From NCBI RefSeq assembly GCF_017592825.1, contig NZ_JAGFMD010000001.1, forward strand, positions 434,001 to 498,000: DNA of 64,000 bases. The letters run 5' to 3'. This document shows, one piece after another, positions 17,018 to 24,523 of the stretch. The translations under genes and the position numbers were made by a program. Numbering within the stretch: the first letter of the stretch is position 1; each line of letters begins with the position of its first letter. The notes below the pieces were generated by a model. The model did not search any database. It was not told where the DNA came from and worked only from the letters and a program-made list of their open reading frames with translations. This stretch comes from Roseivirga sp. E12. Its GTDB lineage: Bacteria > Bacteroidota > Bacteroidia > Cytophagales > Cyclobacteriaceae.

Positions 17018-17242
17018 ATGACTAAGAAAAGACTACTTATTGGCGTATTGGCAGGAGCTGGCTTCATGCTTTCACAATCTTGCACAAGCGTCAAAGGGTA
17101 TCAAAAAATGTATCTAAACGATCAAGAGATGTCTTTGAGCGCTCGGTCGATAGACTATTTCTGTATCAATTTTCAATCTTATCGAGAAGGTGCCTCTGGC
17201 GCTAACGGTGGTAAAGTAGGTGGGGGATGCGGATGCAACTAA
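17018..17242 (+). CDS. DUF4266 lipoprotein, 74 aa
   Basis: This very small lipoprotein has its lipobox at SQSCTS (Cys 22), followed by the DUF4266 signature: VKGYQKMYLNDQEM, then a stretch ending in GASGANGGKVGGGCGCN with a terminal Gly/Cys cluster. DUF4266 genes recur between apbE and DUF3570 genes in Bacteroidota and other phyla, which points to a common exported redox function, though no biochemical role is established. The C-terminal CGC pair might bind a metal or form a disulfide. The last 16 bases overlap the start of the DUF3570 gene in another frame, so the two are probably translationally coupled. Confidence 0.9.
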   Translation: MTKKRLLIGVLAGAGFMLSQSCTSVKGYQKMYLNDQEMSLSARSIDYFCINFQSYREGASGANGGKVGGGCGCN

Positions 17243-18438
17243 GGAAAGTAATAGTTCTCTCTCTTCTGCTTGCATGGACAGGCGAACTGTGGGCTCAAAG
17301 TGAAAAGTCAAAAGCAGACAGCTCTGCATTTGAGATAAAGAAACTGGCAGAGTCAGACATCAGTCTTCTCTTTAGTTACTATTCGCAAGATGGTAACAAC
17401 TCACCAGTTACGGGTGGCTTAGGAACCGAGCAGTTAACTGATTTGACATCCAAGATCATTGTCAATCTTGTGCTGGACGAAAAGAACACAGTTACGATAG
17501 ATGGAGGTTTTGACATGTATTCTTCGGCTTCAACTGATAATATAGATGACTTCGTGTCTTCTGCATCCAGCAAGGATACGCGTGTTCATGCAAACTTCGG
17601 ATATAGCCGCAAAGCAAAGAACGATTTGACTTGGGGATTTAAGGTGGGTGGTTCTACAGAGTATGATTATAATTCCATACAACTATCCGGTTATGTCTCT
17701 AAGACCTCACTTGATGGTAATCGAACCTTCGGGCTTTCTGCTCAGGCTTTCATAGATCGTTGGGAGATTATATATCCGAGGGAGCTCAGAGATAGACAGT
17801 GGGTAACTACGGATCAAAGAAGGTCCTACAGTATATCAGCAAGCTTCTCTACTGTTATCAATAGACGTATGCAGGCAAGTATATCTGCTGATGTAGTAAC
17901 ACAATCTGGGCTGCTAAGTACGCCATTCCATAGAGTGTATTTCACTAACCAGACTGAAGCCAGGGTGGAGAGGCTGCCGTTTAATCGATTGAAAATCCCT
18001 GTAGGTGTTCGTTTAAACTATTACGCGACTGATTACTTGCTGCTAAGAGCTTACTATCGTTTCTATTGGGATGATTGGGGAATTATAGGACATACGCTTG
18101 CCTTAGAAGCACCAATCAAGTTGAATCGCTTCTTTTCGATTTATCCTTTCTACAGGTACCACACCCAATCCGAGGCGAACTATTTCGCATCCTTTGGGCA
18201 GCACACCGGTGAATTTCAGTACTACACATCAGACTATGACTTAAGTAACCTCTCTAGTCATCAATATGGTATAGGCGTGAGGTATTCTCCAGCGGATGGA
18301 ATTGGGGCCATGAGACTACCAGGTAGAAACAATAGACTTCTTACGCTCAAAGAGATCAATTTCAAATATGGGCATTATACAAGAACGCCAAGCTTGACTG
18401 CAGATATTTTCAGTATTGGGATGAACTTTACATTCTAA
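17227..18438 (+). CDS. DUF3570 outer-membrane beta-barrel-like protein, 403 aa
   Basis: A signal peptide (residues 1-19, ending LWAQ) is followed by a DUF3570 domain across the whole chain. Near the N-terminus stands the conserved segment YSQDGNNSPVTGGLGTEQL. The rest is made of alternating strands with aromatic ends and terminates in SIGMNFTF, the phenylalanine-terminated C-terminus of outer membrane barrels. The family is a regular partner of ApbE and DUF4266, so it may be a porin-like conduit or scaffold for a flavin-carrying redox protein; this is inferred from gene order. The start overlaps the DUF4266 gene by 16 bases. Confidence 0.9.
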   Translation: MRMQLRKVIVLSLLLAWTGELWAQSEKSKADSSAFEIKKLAESDISLLFSYYSQDGNNSPVTGGLGTEQLTDLTSKIIVNLVLDEKNTVTIDGGFDMYSSASTDNIDDFVSSASSKDTRVHANFGYSRKAKNDLTWGFKVGGSTEYDYNSIQLSGYVSKTSLDGNRTFGLSAQAFIDRWEIIYPRELRDRQWVTTDQRRSYSISASFSTVINRRMQASISADVVTQSGLLSTPFHRVYFTNQTEARVERLPFNRLKIPVGVRLNYYATDYLLLRAYYRFYWDDWGIIGHTLALEAPIKLNRFFSIYPFYRYHTQSEANYFASFGQHTGEFQYYTSDYDLSNLSSHQYGIGVRYSPADGIGAMRLPGRNNRLLTLKEINFKYGHYTRTPSLTADIFSIGMNFTF

Positions 18439-18497
18439 TAAAATAATATATGTATGTATGAATAAATGTTAATATGTAATAATGATTATAAAATAAT

Positions 18498-18923
18498 ATG
18501 AAACGTAAAGACTTTTTAAAAAAACTAGGAGGGGGAGCTGCATTTGCACTCACCGCCACTTGCCTCGGAGGTTGTGCTGTTGAGAACATCAACCCTGATC
18601 AACCGGGTACATCTACTGCAATCGACTTTACACTAGATCTTAATGCAGCAGTGAACTCAAATCTATCAAATAATGGTGGATATGTAATAGTCAATAATCA
18701 GGTTGTAGTGGCTAGGGCCACAACTGGGGAATATGTAGCTGCAACCAGGACATGTTCACATGACCCAAGAAAGGAAGTGATTCTTAGGAATGGAGAGTGG
18801 TATTGTACTGCTCATGGTGCCCGCTTTAGATTGGATGGCGCGGGATTGAATGGAAATGGAAGAAATGGCCTAACCATTTACAATACGGAGTTGAATGGCA
18901 ATATGCTAAGGGTTTTTGCTTAA
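18498..18923 (+). CDS. Exported Rieske [2Fe-2S] protein, 141 aa
   Basis: The N-terminus, MKRKDFLKKLGGGAAFALTATCLGGCAVE, combines a Tat-like basic start with a lipobox, and Cys 26 is the likely lipidated residue. A Rieske fold follows, with cluster ligands in TCSHDPRKE (C-x-H, near residue 93) and WYCTAHGARF (C-x-x-H, near 111). The protein is shorter than bc1-type Rieske subunits and resembles stand-alone periplasmic electron carriers of Bacteroidota. It probably passes electrons outside the cytoplasm. It lies 59 AT-rich bases after the DUF3570 gene on the same strand, so it likely belongs to the same redox locus. Confidence 0.9.
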   Translation: MKRKDFLKKLGGGAAFALTATCLGGCAVENINPDQPGTSTAIDFTLDLNAAVNSNLSNNGGYVIVNNQVVVARATTGEYVAATRTCSHDPRKEVILRNGEWYCTAHGARFRLDGAGLNGNGRNGLTIYNTELNGNMLRVFA

Positions 18924-18928
18924 ACGAT

Positions 18929-19114
18929 ATGAAAATGAAAAGACTAACTATGCTCATTACGCTATTGGCCATCATTGGCTTTACTAGCTGTGAACAAATT
19001 AACCCACAGGCAGACGGAACTGCCAGTGGATCGGATGTTCAAGTGACACAAGGAGACACCATGGGTGGCGATGATAACGAGAACGATGATAACGATGATG
19101 ACAACGATGATTAA
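18929..19114 (+). CDS. Small Asp-rich lipoprotein, 61 aa
   Basis: The signal sequence (residues 1-20) ends at a lipobox, FTSC. The mature part, only about 40 residues, is hydrophilic and ends in a run made almost wholly of Asp and Asn (about residues 48-61). No family is recognised. It begins five bases after the Rieske stop, so co-expression is likely. The acidic tail resembles the linkers of the next protein and a loop of the nearby TonB receptor. Calcium or other metal binding is possible but unproven. Confidence 0.7.
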   Translation: MKMKRLTMLITLLAIIGFTSCEQINPQADGTASGSDVQVTQGDTMGGDDNENDDNDDDNDD

Positions 19115-19211
19115 CTGAAAAGTCCTCACCTAAGAGTACCAATGAAGTAGAGGGTTTGGTCACCAGCCACGCCCAAGTGAATGATTGATTTTAAAGTATT
19201 CTAAACTAATA

Positions 19212-20261
19212 ATGATGAAAATGATTAAAAAATTCAGAACAATGATGGGGCTAATGACCCTGGCAATCATGACAGTTGTAATGTCATGTGACAATCAAAA
19301 TACGGATACAGTTCCTACTGAAGTCCAGGCTAATGCAGCTAGTAAGTCTCGATTAAGGTTTGTCGATTCTAAGGACTATGATACTTCTGGCATGGATAGC
19401 TGGCAAGAAGTAACGACTATTCCAGACGCTATTACACAATATGTAACGGACAATCACGCTGGATTGACAATTGAGGAAGCATGGTTAACCACAACCGGTG
19501 AGTATATAATTCTTCTTGATGATGATACAGTGCTTGTTTTTAATGCTTCAGAGCAGTTTATCATCTCGTTTAATCTAGAGGCGTATGCCGGTAGTTTTGA
19601 AGATGATTTTGAAGAAGTAGATTCTGCATCACTTCCACAGCCTATACTCGATTACCTAATCGCCAATCACAATGGAGTCGGAATAGATATCGCTGGTCTT
19701 AATGCTGAAGACGGTGAGTATGTGGTTGTACTAGAATCTGGAATAGTGCTTGTTTTCGACACTAATGGAACACTTTTAGATGAGTTTGATGAAGATGACT
19801 ACGAGGACGATTACGAGGATGATGACTACGAGGACGTAGAGATTGATTCTTTAGCACAGTCTATTAAGGACTATATAGCGACTAATTATGCTGGCGCTGT
19901 TATTGAATTTGCCGTGTTTGATACGGAAGATGAGGAATACTTGATCTTCTTAGATAGTGGGATTGTAGTGATCTTCGATAAGGATGGCAATTTCATTGAA
20001 GAAGATGAGGATGATGGTGACTATGAAGACGACTGTGAAGAAGTTGATCTTGCTGACCTACCAACTGCTATTTCGGATTACGTGACCGCTAATTATGCTG
20101 GAGAGCAAATTGAAGAGGCGTGGTATGATGCTGAGGAGATGCAGTATTATATAGAGTTGTCAAACGATGTTGTGCTAATCTTTGCTGAGGATGGGTCTTT
20201 TGTCAGTGAGTACACGGAAGACGATGACGATGGAGAAGATGATGATGACGATGGCGAGTAG
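19212..20261 (+). CDS. Lipoprotein with four PepSY-like repeats and acidic linkers, 349 aa
   Basis: After a lipobox at VVMSC come four repeats of about 60-70 residues, each of the form 'LP-x-x-I-x-DY(I/V)-x-x-N(Y/H)-x-G-x-x-I-E-x-A' followed by a beta hairpin with 'G-E-Y-x-(I/V)-x-L-(D/E)-x-G-x-V-(L/V)-(V/I)-F-(D)'. This matches the PepSY-like (BLIP-like) fold seen in exported Bacteroidota proteins. Repeats are joined by acidic linkers such as DEDDYEDDYEDDDYED. I set the start at ATG 19212; an in-frame TTG at 19185 would add nine residues without family support. It ends the plus-strand redox locus and is followed by a strong terminator. Its function is unknown; inhibitor, chaperone or metal-binding roles are all possible. 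Confidence 0.8.
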   Translation: MMKMIKKFRTMMGLMTLAIMTVVMSCDNQNTDTVPTEVQANAASKSRLRFVDSKDYDTSGMDSWQEVTTIPDAITQYVTDNHAGLTIEEAWLTTTGEYIILLDDDTVLVFNASEQFIISFNLEAYAGSFEDDFEEVDSASLPQPILDYLIANHNGVGIDIAGLNAEDGEYVVVLESGIVLVFDTNGTLLDEFDEDDYEDDYEDDDYEDVEIDSLAQSIKDYIATNYAGAVIEFAVFDTEDEEYLIFLDSGIVVIFDKDGNFIEEDEDDGDYEDDCEEVDLADLPTAISDYVTANYAGEQIEEAWYDAEEMQYYIELSNDVVLIFAEDGSFVSEYTEDDDDGEDDDDDGE

Positions 20262-20285
20262 TCACTAGTCAATCTCAATAAGCTT

Positions 20286-20319
20286 AAAGGCCATCTCGAA
20301 TTATCGAGATGGCCTTTTT
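20286..20319. terminator. Bidirectional intrinsic terminator, 14-bp stem
   Basis: AAAGGCCATCTCGA, loop ATTA, TCGAGATGGCCTTT forms a perfect 14-bp stem, followed by T residues on the plus strand and, because the stem starts with A residues, also on the minus strand. It separates the PepSY-like gene from the convergent TonB receptor gene. Confidence 0.93.
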
Positions 20320-20340
20320 ATATGCTTGTCATGATGGATT

Positions 20341-23055
20341 CTAGAACCAAATTCTGAAGCTGATATTTGGGGTAAACCCAAGGAAAAACTTCGTGCGTTC
20401 AAGGACTGAGATCTGATTATTGCGATCAAAATCAACTGAATAACTTCTGTTAAAAGTGTTTTTGCGGTTGAGCAAATTGATAATACTGAGTCCAACTTCA
20501 CCTTTTATACGACTATTATCGCTTCCAAACTTGTGCCAAACAGAGAGATCAATTCTATGGTAGTTGGGGAGGCGCTGGGTATTAGGGGAGACGTATTCAA
20601 GGTCGTATATAATGTCATCACTTCCTGTGTCAGGATCGTCATCATCATCGTCATCATCGTCAGAATCAGTAGTAGTAGTGAGGGTTGGAGTTGGAGTGAA
20701 TGGCAAGCCTGTTTTAAAGATGTAGCCAAGAGAAAATTCCCAATTTTTCCAGTTGTAAGTGGTTGAAAGTCTTAGTTGATGTTTAATGTTAAAAGAAGAT
20801 GGAAATGGATTATCAAAGATAGAATTAAGCTCAACTTTCGAGTCTTGGAAGTTGTAACTCATCCACGCACGTAAGTACTTCCAACGTTTTCTGATGGTTA
20901 AATCAATACCTTGAATAAGCTCGAAGCCAGGTTCAAAAGCCTGGTCACTTTCAAAGCCAAAGCCCTGATTTATGGCCAAAATACCATCGATGTCTTTGAG
21001 GTAAAGGTCTAAGTCTATCAGCCAAGATTTTTCATTGTAGATAAAGCCCAAAGTGGCTTGGCGATTGAATATGATGGGTACTGTTGCTATTTCGTCCTCA
21101 TCTTCATTAAGATCGGAAAGCAACCAATGCCTTTCAACGGCATTGGACAAAGTAAAATCAGATTCTTGAATGGTACTCAAGTATTGATGATAAAGTCCTA
21201 CAGATGATTTAAGAATCAAATTGGGCTTCAAACTGTAGTTGAGCTTGGCTTGTGGGCTAAAATAGGCTTCTCCTAAGGTGCCAACGTGCGTAACCCGACC
21301 ACTGACGATTGCTTCCAATTTATCATTGGGTCGGTGATTTAAGTCAAAGAAAAGCCCATTGACAAGCCCATTTGAATTAATGTCCGTTACAGCATCTTCT
21401 TCAAAGAATTCTGTTTCCGAGATTACATTGTCAATATTAAAGTGATTGAGTTGGTAGCCATATTCAAGAATGTTTGAATCATTGATTCTCCAAGAATTTG
21501 AAAGTCTCAATTCTAAGTTCCTGATGGCATTACTTCTGGTAGACTCGTCATTATCATCTTCTGATACATCGTCTCGAAGGTTGCTAAAAGCGTATGACAT
21601 GTCATAGTTAGAGTAACTTAGACTTGACTTCAAAGAGTTTTTGTCATTGATGCGGTAGGAATAACCAAAATTACCACCATAGCTTTTGATTTCATGGTTT
21701 TGTTGAATGTTGACATCTTCTAAATCATCATCTTCTTGGTAGCTAAACCTGCTAGAGCTGTTCACAAAGCTTGCGGTGAACAAAGAGCGACTATTGGGCT
21801 GATAATCCCATTTGAGGTTGATGTCGTAAAAACTTAGATTATTCTCGAAATCGGCTACATTATCAGTCACTTGATAGAGGCCTTGCCCATCTCTGGTTTC
21901 ACTACCAAAGAGCTTTGTGGAGTACGAGTTATAGGTCCATGTGGGCAGTGCATCGTTATAAGACCTTCTTAAGGCGACCATAAATGAACCTAAGTCCCTT
22001 TTAAACGGAAGTTTCGCATAGACATCGGCATGCGTCATATTTACACTTGCTTCAGCTCTAGTTTCTCCATCAATCTGATTCCTGGAGGCAATGGAAATAA
22101 GGCCAGCAGTAGCTCCGCCATATCTGACTGGAATGTAATTCTTATAGATATCCAAAGAACCTGTTGAGGATGGTATAAAGCTCGATACATTGCCAAAATA
22201 GTGGGCCGAATGATATACAGGAACATCATTCCAATAGAGCAGAGTATTATCAGGCGCACTACCTCTTATGTTGATACCGGAAGCAGATTCATCATTGGAA
22301 GTGAGTCCTGATATTATTTGTGCCGATAGAAGCACATCTCTCTCAGACAAACCAGGCAATATTTCCATTTGCTGAGGCAGTATTCTGAAACTGTTGGCTT
22401 TTGGATCAGAGCCAATTCCAACATTAATGTATTCCTTAACTTCAAAGTCAGTTAGTTCAATTGGGGTGGGCTTCAGGTTTATTACAAATCGATCGTTTGT
22501 ATTTATACTTTCAACATTTACCGTTGTGGTTTGAAAACCCAGGTATGACACTTCCAGTACTGCAGATTTTGGATTAGGTAAGACCAGCTTTATGGCCCCA
22601 TCCATACCAGCAACTTGACCTAGAGAGGTGCCCAGTAATCTAAAAGTAGCATAGGGCAGAGGTCCGCCAGTTTCATCGTCTATTACCTGAATGTCTAAGT
22701 ACTTAGATTCAGGTCTCTTTACGACATAGAATTCATCTTTGATCTGTTCTAGTTCTAAGCTGGTTTGGCCAATGATAAGCCCCAAAAGACTGGAAAGACC
22801 GGTGTAGTTACCAGAAATGCTTATTCGTTCCTCCCGTACCTCATCTGGGTTGTAAGAAAAGTAAATTGAAAATTGCTTTTCAAGATCGTTGAGTACTTGC
22901 TTTAAAGAACGGTTAGATGCTGTGTATTGACCATCTGACTGTGCTTGAACAGTTAGGGGTAGGATAAGTAAACAAAGGAGTAGAGCTATGCGCTTACTGG
23001 CCTTTGATACCAGAAAGTACCAGTTTTTGATTTGTTGAGTCGTATTGATATTCAA
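20341..23055 (-). CDS. TonB-dependent receptor with STN signalling domain, 904 aa
   Basis: A signal sequence (about residues 20-39, ending VQAQ) is followed by an STN domain (40-115: SLKQVLNDLEKQFSIYFSYNPDEV), a carboxypeptidase-like regulatory beta-sandwich (120-205), a plug domain (about 215-340, with INIRGSAPDNTLLYWNDVPVY) and a 22-strand barrel ending in SFRIWF. The STN domain signals to FecR and the sigma factor encoded just upstream. A periplasm-exterior loop near residue 800 carries nine consecutive Asp residues. The ligand is unknown. The first 62 bases overlap fecR in another frame; no later Met exists before the signal sequence, so this start is favoured. Confidence 0.93.
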   Translation of the reverse strand: MNINTTQQIKNWYFLVSKASKRIALLLCLLILPLTVQAQSDGQYTASNRSLKQVLNDLEKQFSIYFSYNPDEVREERISISGNYTGLSSLLGLIIGQTSLELEQIKDEFYVVKRPESKYLDIQVIDDETGGPLPYATFRLLGTSLGQVAGMDGAIKLVLPNPKSAVLEVSYLGFQTTTVNVESINTNDRFVINLKPTPIELTDFEVKEYINVGIGSDPKANSFRILPQQMEILPGLSERDVLLSAQIISGLTSNDESASGINIRGSAPDNTLLYWNDVPVYHSAHYFGNVSSFIPSSTGSLDIYKNYIPVRYGGATAGLISIASRNQIDGETRAEASVNMTHADVYAKLPFKRDLGSFMVALRRSYNDALPTWTYNSYSTKLFGSETRDGQGLYQVTDNVADFENNLSFYDINLKWDYQPNSRSLFTASFVNSSSRFSYQEDDDLEDVNIQQNHEIKSYGGNFGYSYRINDKNSLKSSLSYSNYDMSYAFSNLRDDVSEDDNDESTRSNAIRNLELRLSNSWRINDSNILEYGYQLNHFNIDNVISETEFFEEDAVTDINSNGLVNGLFFDLNHRPNDKLEAIVSGRVTHVGTLGEAYFSPQAKLNYSLKPNLILKSSVGLYHQYLSTIQESDFTLSNAVERHWLLSDLNEDEDEIATVPIIFNRQATLGFIYNEKSWLIDLDLYLKDIDGILAINQGFGFESDQAFEPGFELIQGIDLTIRKRWKYLRAWMSYNFQDSKVELNSIFDNPFPSSFNIKHQLRLSTTYNWKNWEFSLGYIFKTGLPFTPTPTLTTTTDSDDDDDDDDDPDTGSDDIIYDLEYVSPNTQRLPNYHRIDLSVWHKFGSDNSRIKGEVGLSIINLLNRKNTFNRSYSVDFDRNNQISVLERTKFFLGFTPNISFRIWF

Positions 23056-23944
23056 TATTGTCAGCTCTTAGAACGAGTTTAATTGCCGCGATAACATCAT
23101 CATTAGGGAAGTTACCTGTAAACGGAATAATATCAATTTCTGGTGTTGATTTTATGTCTATCCCAAAAACATTACTCAGTTCATTCAGAGCTTCCTTTAG
23201 AGTTACGTTTTCAAGTTCGGTTACCCCACTTGTAATCCATACAGGCTTACCGTCATTCAGTTGCTTTTTCCACGAACGTTTAAACGAACCATTATCAATT
23301 CTGACGCCATCGCCCGGTATAAGGTCCTGGGAGAACTCCTGTTCACTAACGTTTACTTTACCAGTATAACATACAACATCCAGTAGGTTGTTTCTATTCC
23401 AAACATTGAATGATGTACCTAAAACCTTAACGGTACCTTGATCTGTTTCAACTTCGAAGTTTATGCCTTTTGTAACCTCGAAGAATGCTTCTCCCGTAAG
23501 GAGCAAGTGTCTATTCTCACCAAACTCGTCAGGGTCAAAGCGTAACTTGGAATTAGCATTCAGTGTAACGATCGATTGGTCTGGTAATGTGATTGTCTCA
23601 ATTTGACCCGCCAGAGTTTCGTAAACAGTATAGTTAGGCAGTGTCAGATAGTATATCAAGGAAATTCCTATTACCACAACTGCAGCAGCGGCATATTTAA
23701 AGAATCCACCAAGGCGTATGACTTTAGTTTCTGTTGGTGCCTCTTGCGAGCGTCTGTCCTTTAGCTTTGCTAATTCAGTCTCTACATCATATTGTGGCAT
23801 AGCCAACTTATCCGTGGACTCGACAATCTTCGAAAAGGCAATACCTTCCTCAGAACTCTCGAATTCACGTTGTTCCTCTGGTGACAATTCACCACTTAGC
23901 CATCTGGCTAGAAAGTCTTCGCTATCGTTTATTTTATCGGCCAT
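22994..23944 (-). CDS. fecR: FecR-family anti-sigma/sensor protein, 316 aa
   Basis: The N-terminal cytoplasmic part (residues 1-80, with FLARWLSGELSPEEQREF) should bind the sigma factor. A single membrane segment lies near 83-102, followed by a periplasmic FecR domain (about 108-205, with TLPDQSIVTLNANSKLRF and EAFFEVTKG) and a C-terminal STN-like module (about 240-310) that contacts the receptor. It is the usual middle partner of a sigma/FecR/TonB-receptor cell-surface signalling system. It overlaps the receptor gene by 62 bases, and a candidate ECF promoter lies in the 54-base gap between it and the sigma gene. Confidence 0.93.
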   Translation of the reverse strand: MADKINDSEDFLARWLSGELSPEEQREFESSEEGIAFSKIVESTDKLAMPQYDVETELAKLKDRRSQEAPTETKVIRLGGFFKYAAAAVVVIGISLIYYLTLPNYTVYETLAGQIETITLPDQSIVTLNANSKLRFDPDEFGENRHLLLTGEAFFEVTKGINFEVETDQGTVKVLGTSFNVWNRNNLLDVVCYTGKVNVSEQEFSQDLIPGDGVRIDNGSFKRSWKKQLNDGKPVWITSGVTELENVTLKEALNELSNVFGIDIKSTPEIDIIPFTGNFPNDDVIAAIKLVLRADNIEYQYDSTNQKLVLSGIKGQ

Positions 23945-23962
23945 TTATACCAACTATGCTCT

Positions 23963-23993
23963 TGAATACGTTCTGGTCTTTTTTACCCTACCT
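23963..23993 (-). promoter_or_regulatory. Candidate ECF-sigma promoter of fecR
   Basis: On the minus strand AGGTAGGGTAAAA, 11 bases, GTATTCA precede the fecR ATG by 18 bases. The same arrangement precedes the deiminase-like gene at 8728. If real, it would allow fecR and the receptor to be induced by the adjacent sigma factor. Confidence 0.55.
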
Positions 23994-23998
23994 CTGTC

Positions 23999-24514
23999 TT
24001 AAATATTTTTATGAATTTCTCTAATTTTCACTAAAGCCTTGTGCATTCTCTTCTCTACGGCCTTTACGCTTACCTCCAGCATCTCGGCTATTTCAGAATA
24101 TGTCTTCTTCTCAATTCTATTTAAAAGAAAAACCTCCCGCTGCCCTTCAGATAGTCCATTGATCGCATTCTGAATTTGCACATCAAATTCAGAAAACTCC
24201 ATCTGAAATTGTGGGTCTTCGTTGTGAGTAGTTTTCGAAATGAACTGGATGTGTTTTTGTTTGACCTTGTCCTTATCCACCAACTTCAACATTTGGTTTT
24301 GAGCAACTCTGTAGAGATAGGCCTTTGCCATATCTGGCATCACTTTTTCACAGTTCTTCCATAAGGTGAGGAAAGCCTCTTGCACCATATCAGCAGCTCT
24401 TTCGGCATCTCTGTATTTATAGATGAGAAAGTTTCGAATGGTAGGGGCTAAGGTTCGAAATAGCGATTCATAGAAGGTATTATCGCAACTATTCTGTAAA
24501 CCCGAAGTGTCCAA
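23999..24514 (-). CDS. ECF (FecI-like) RNA polymerase sigma factor, 171 aa
   Basis: Region 2 is visible in FLIYKYRDAERAADMVQEAF and LTLWKNCEK, with AYLYRVAQNQML after it, and region 4 in GLSEGQREVFLLNRIEKKTY and SEIAEMLEVSVKAVEKRMHKA, a helix-turn-helix for the -35 element. It should direct transcription of the fecR/receptor genes once FecR relays a signal. The start is TTG at 24514; no ATG occurs before the conserved region. Oddly, the stop codon of the upstream GH13 gene is in the same frame, only three codons before this TTG, so translation may depend on re-initiation after the GH13 gene. Confidence 0.92.
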   Translation of the reverse strand: MDTSGLQNSCDNTFYESLFRTLAPTIRNFLIYKYRDAERAADMVQEAFLTLWKNCEKVMPDMAKAYLYRVAQNQMLKLVDKDKVKQKHIQFISKTTHNEDPQFQMEFSEFDVQIQNAINGLSEGQREVFLLNRIEKKTYSEIAEMLEVSVKAVEKRMHKALVKIREIHKNI

Positions 24515-24523
24515 GCTAATATT

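Noticed and set aside
20286-20319. Palindrome between redox locus and TonB receptor as an operator
   Set aside because: A 14-bp stem, four-base loop and T-runs on both strands at convergent gene ends is a standard bidirectional terminator.
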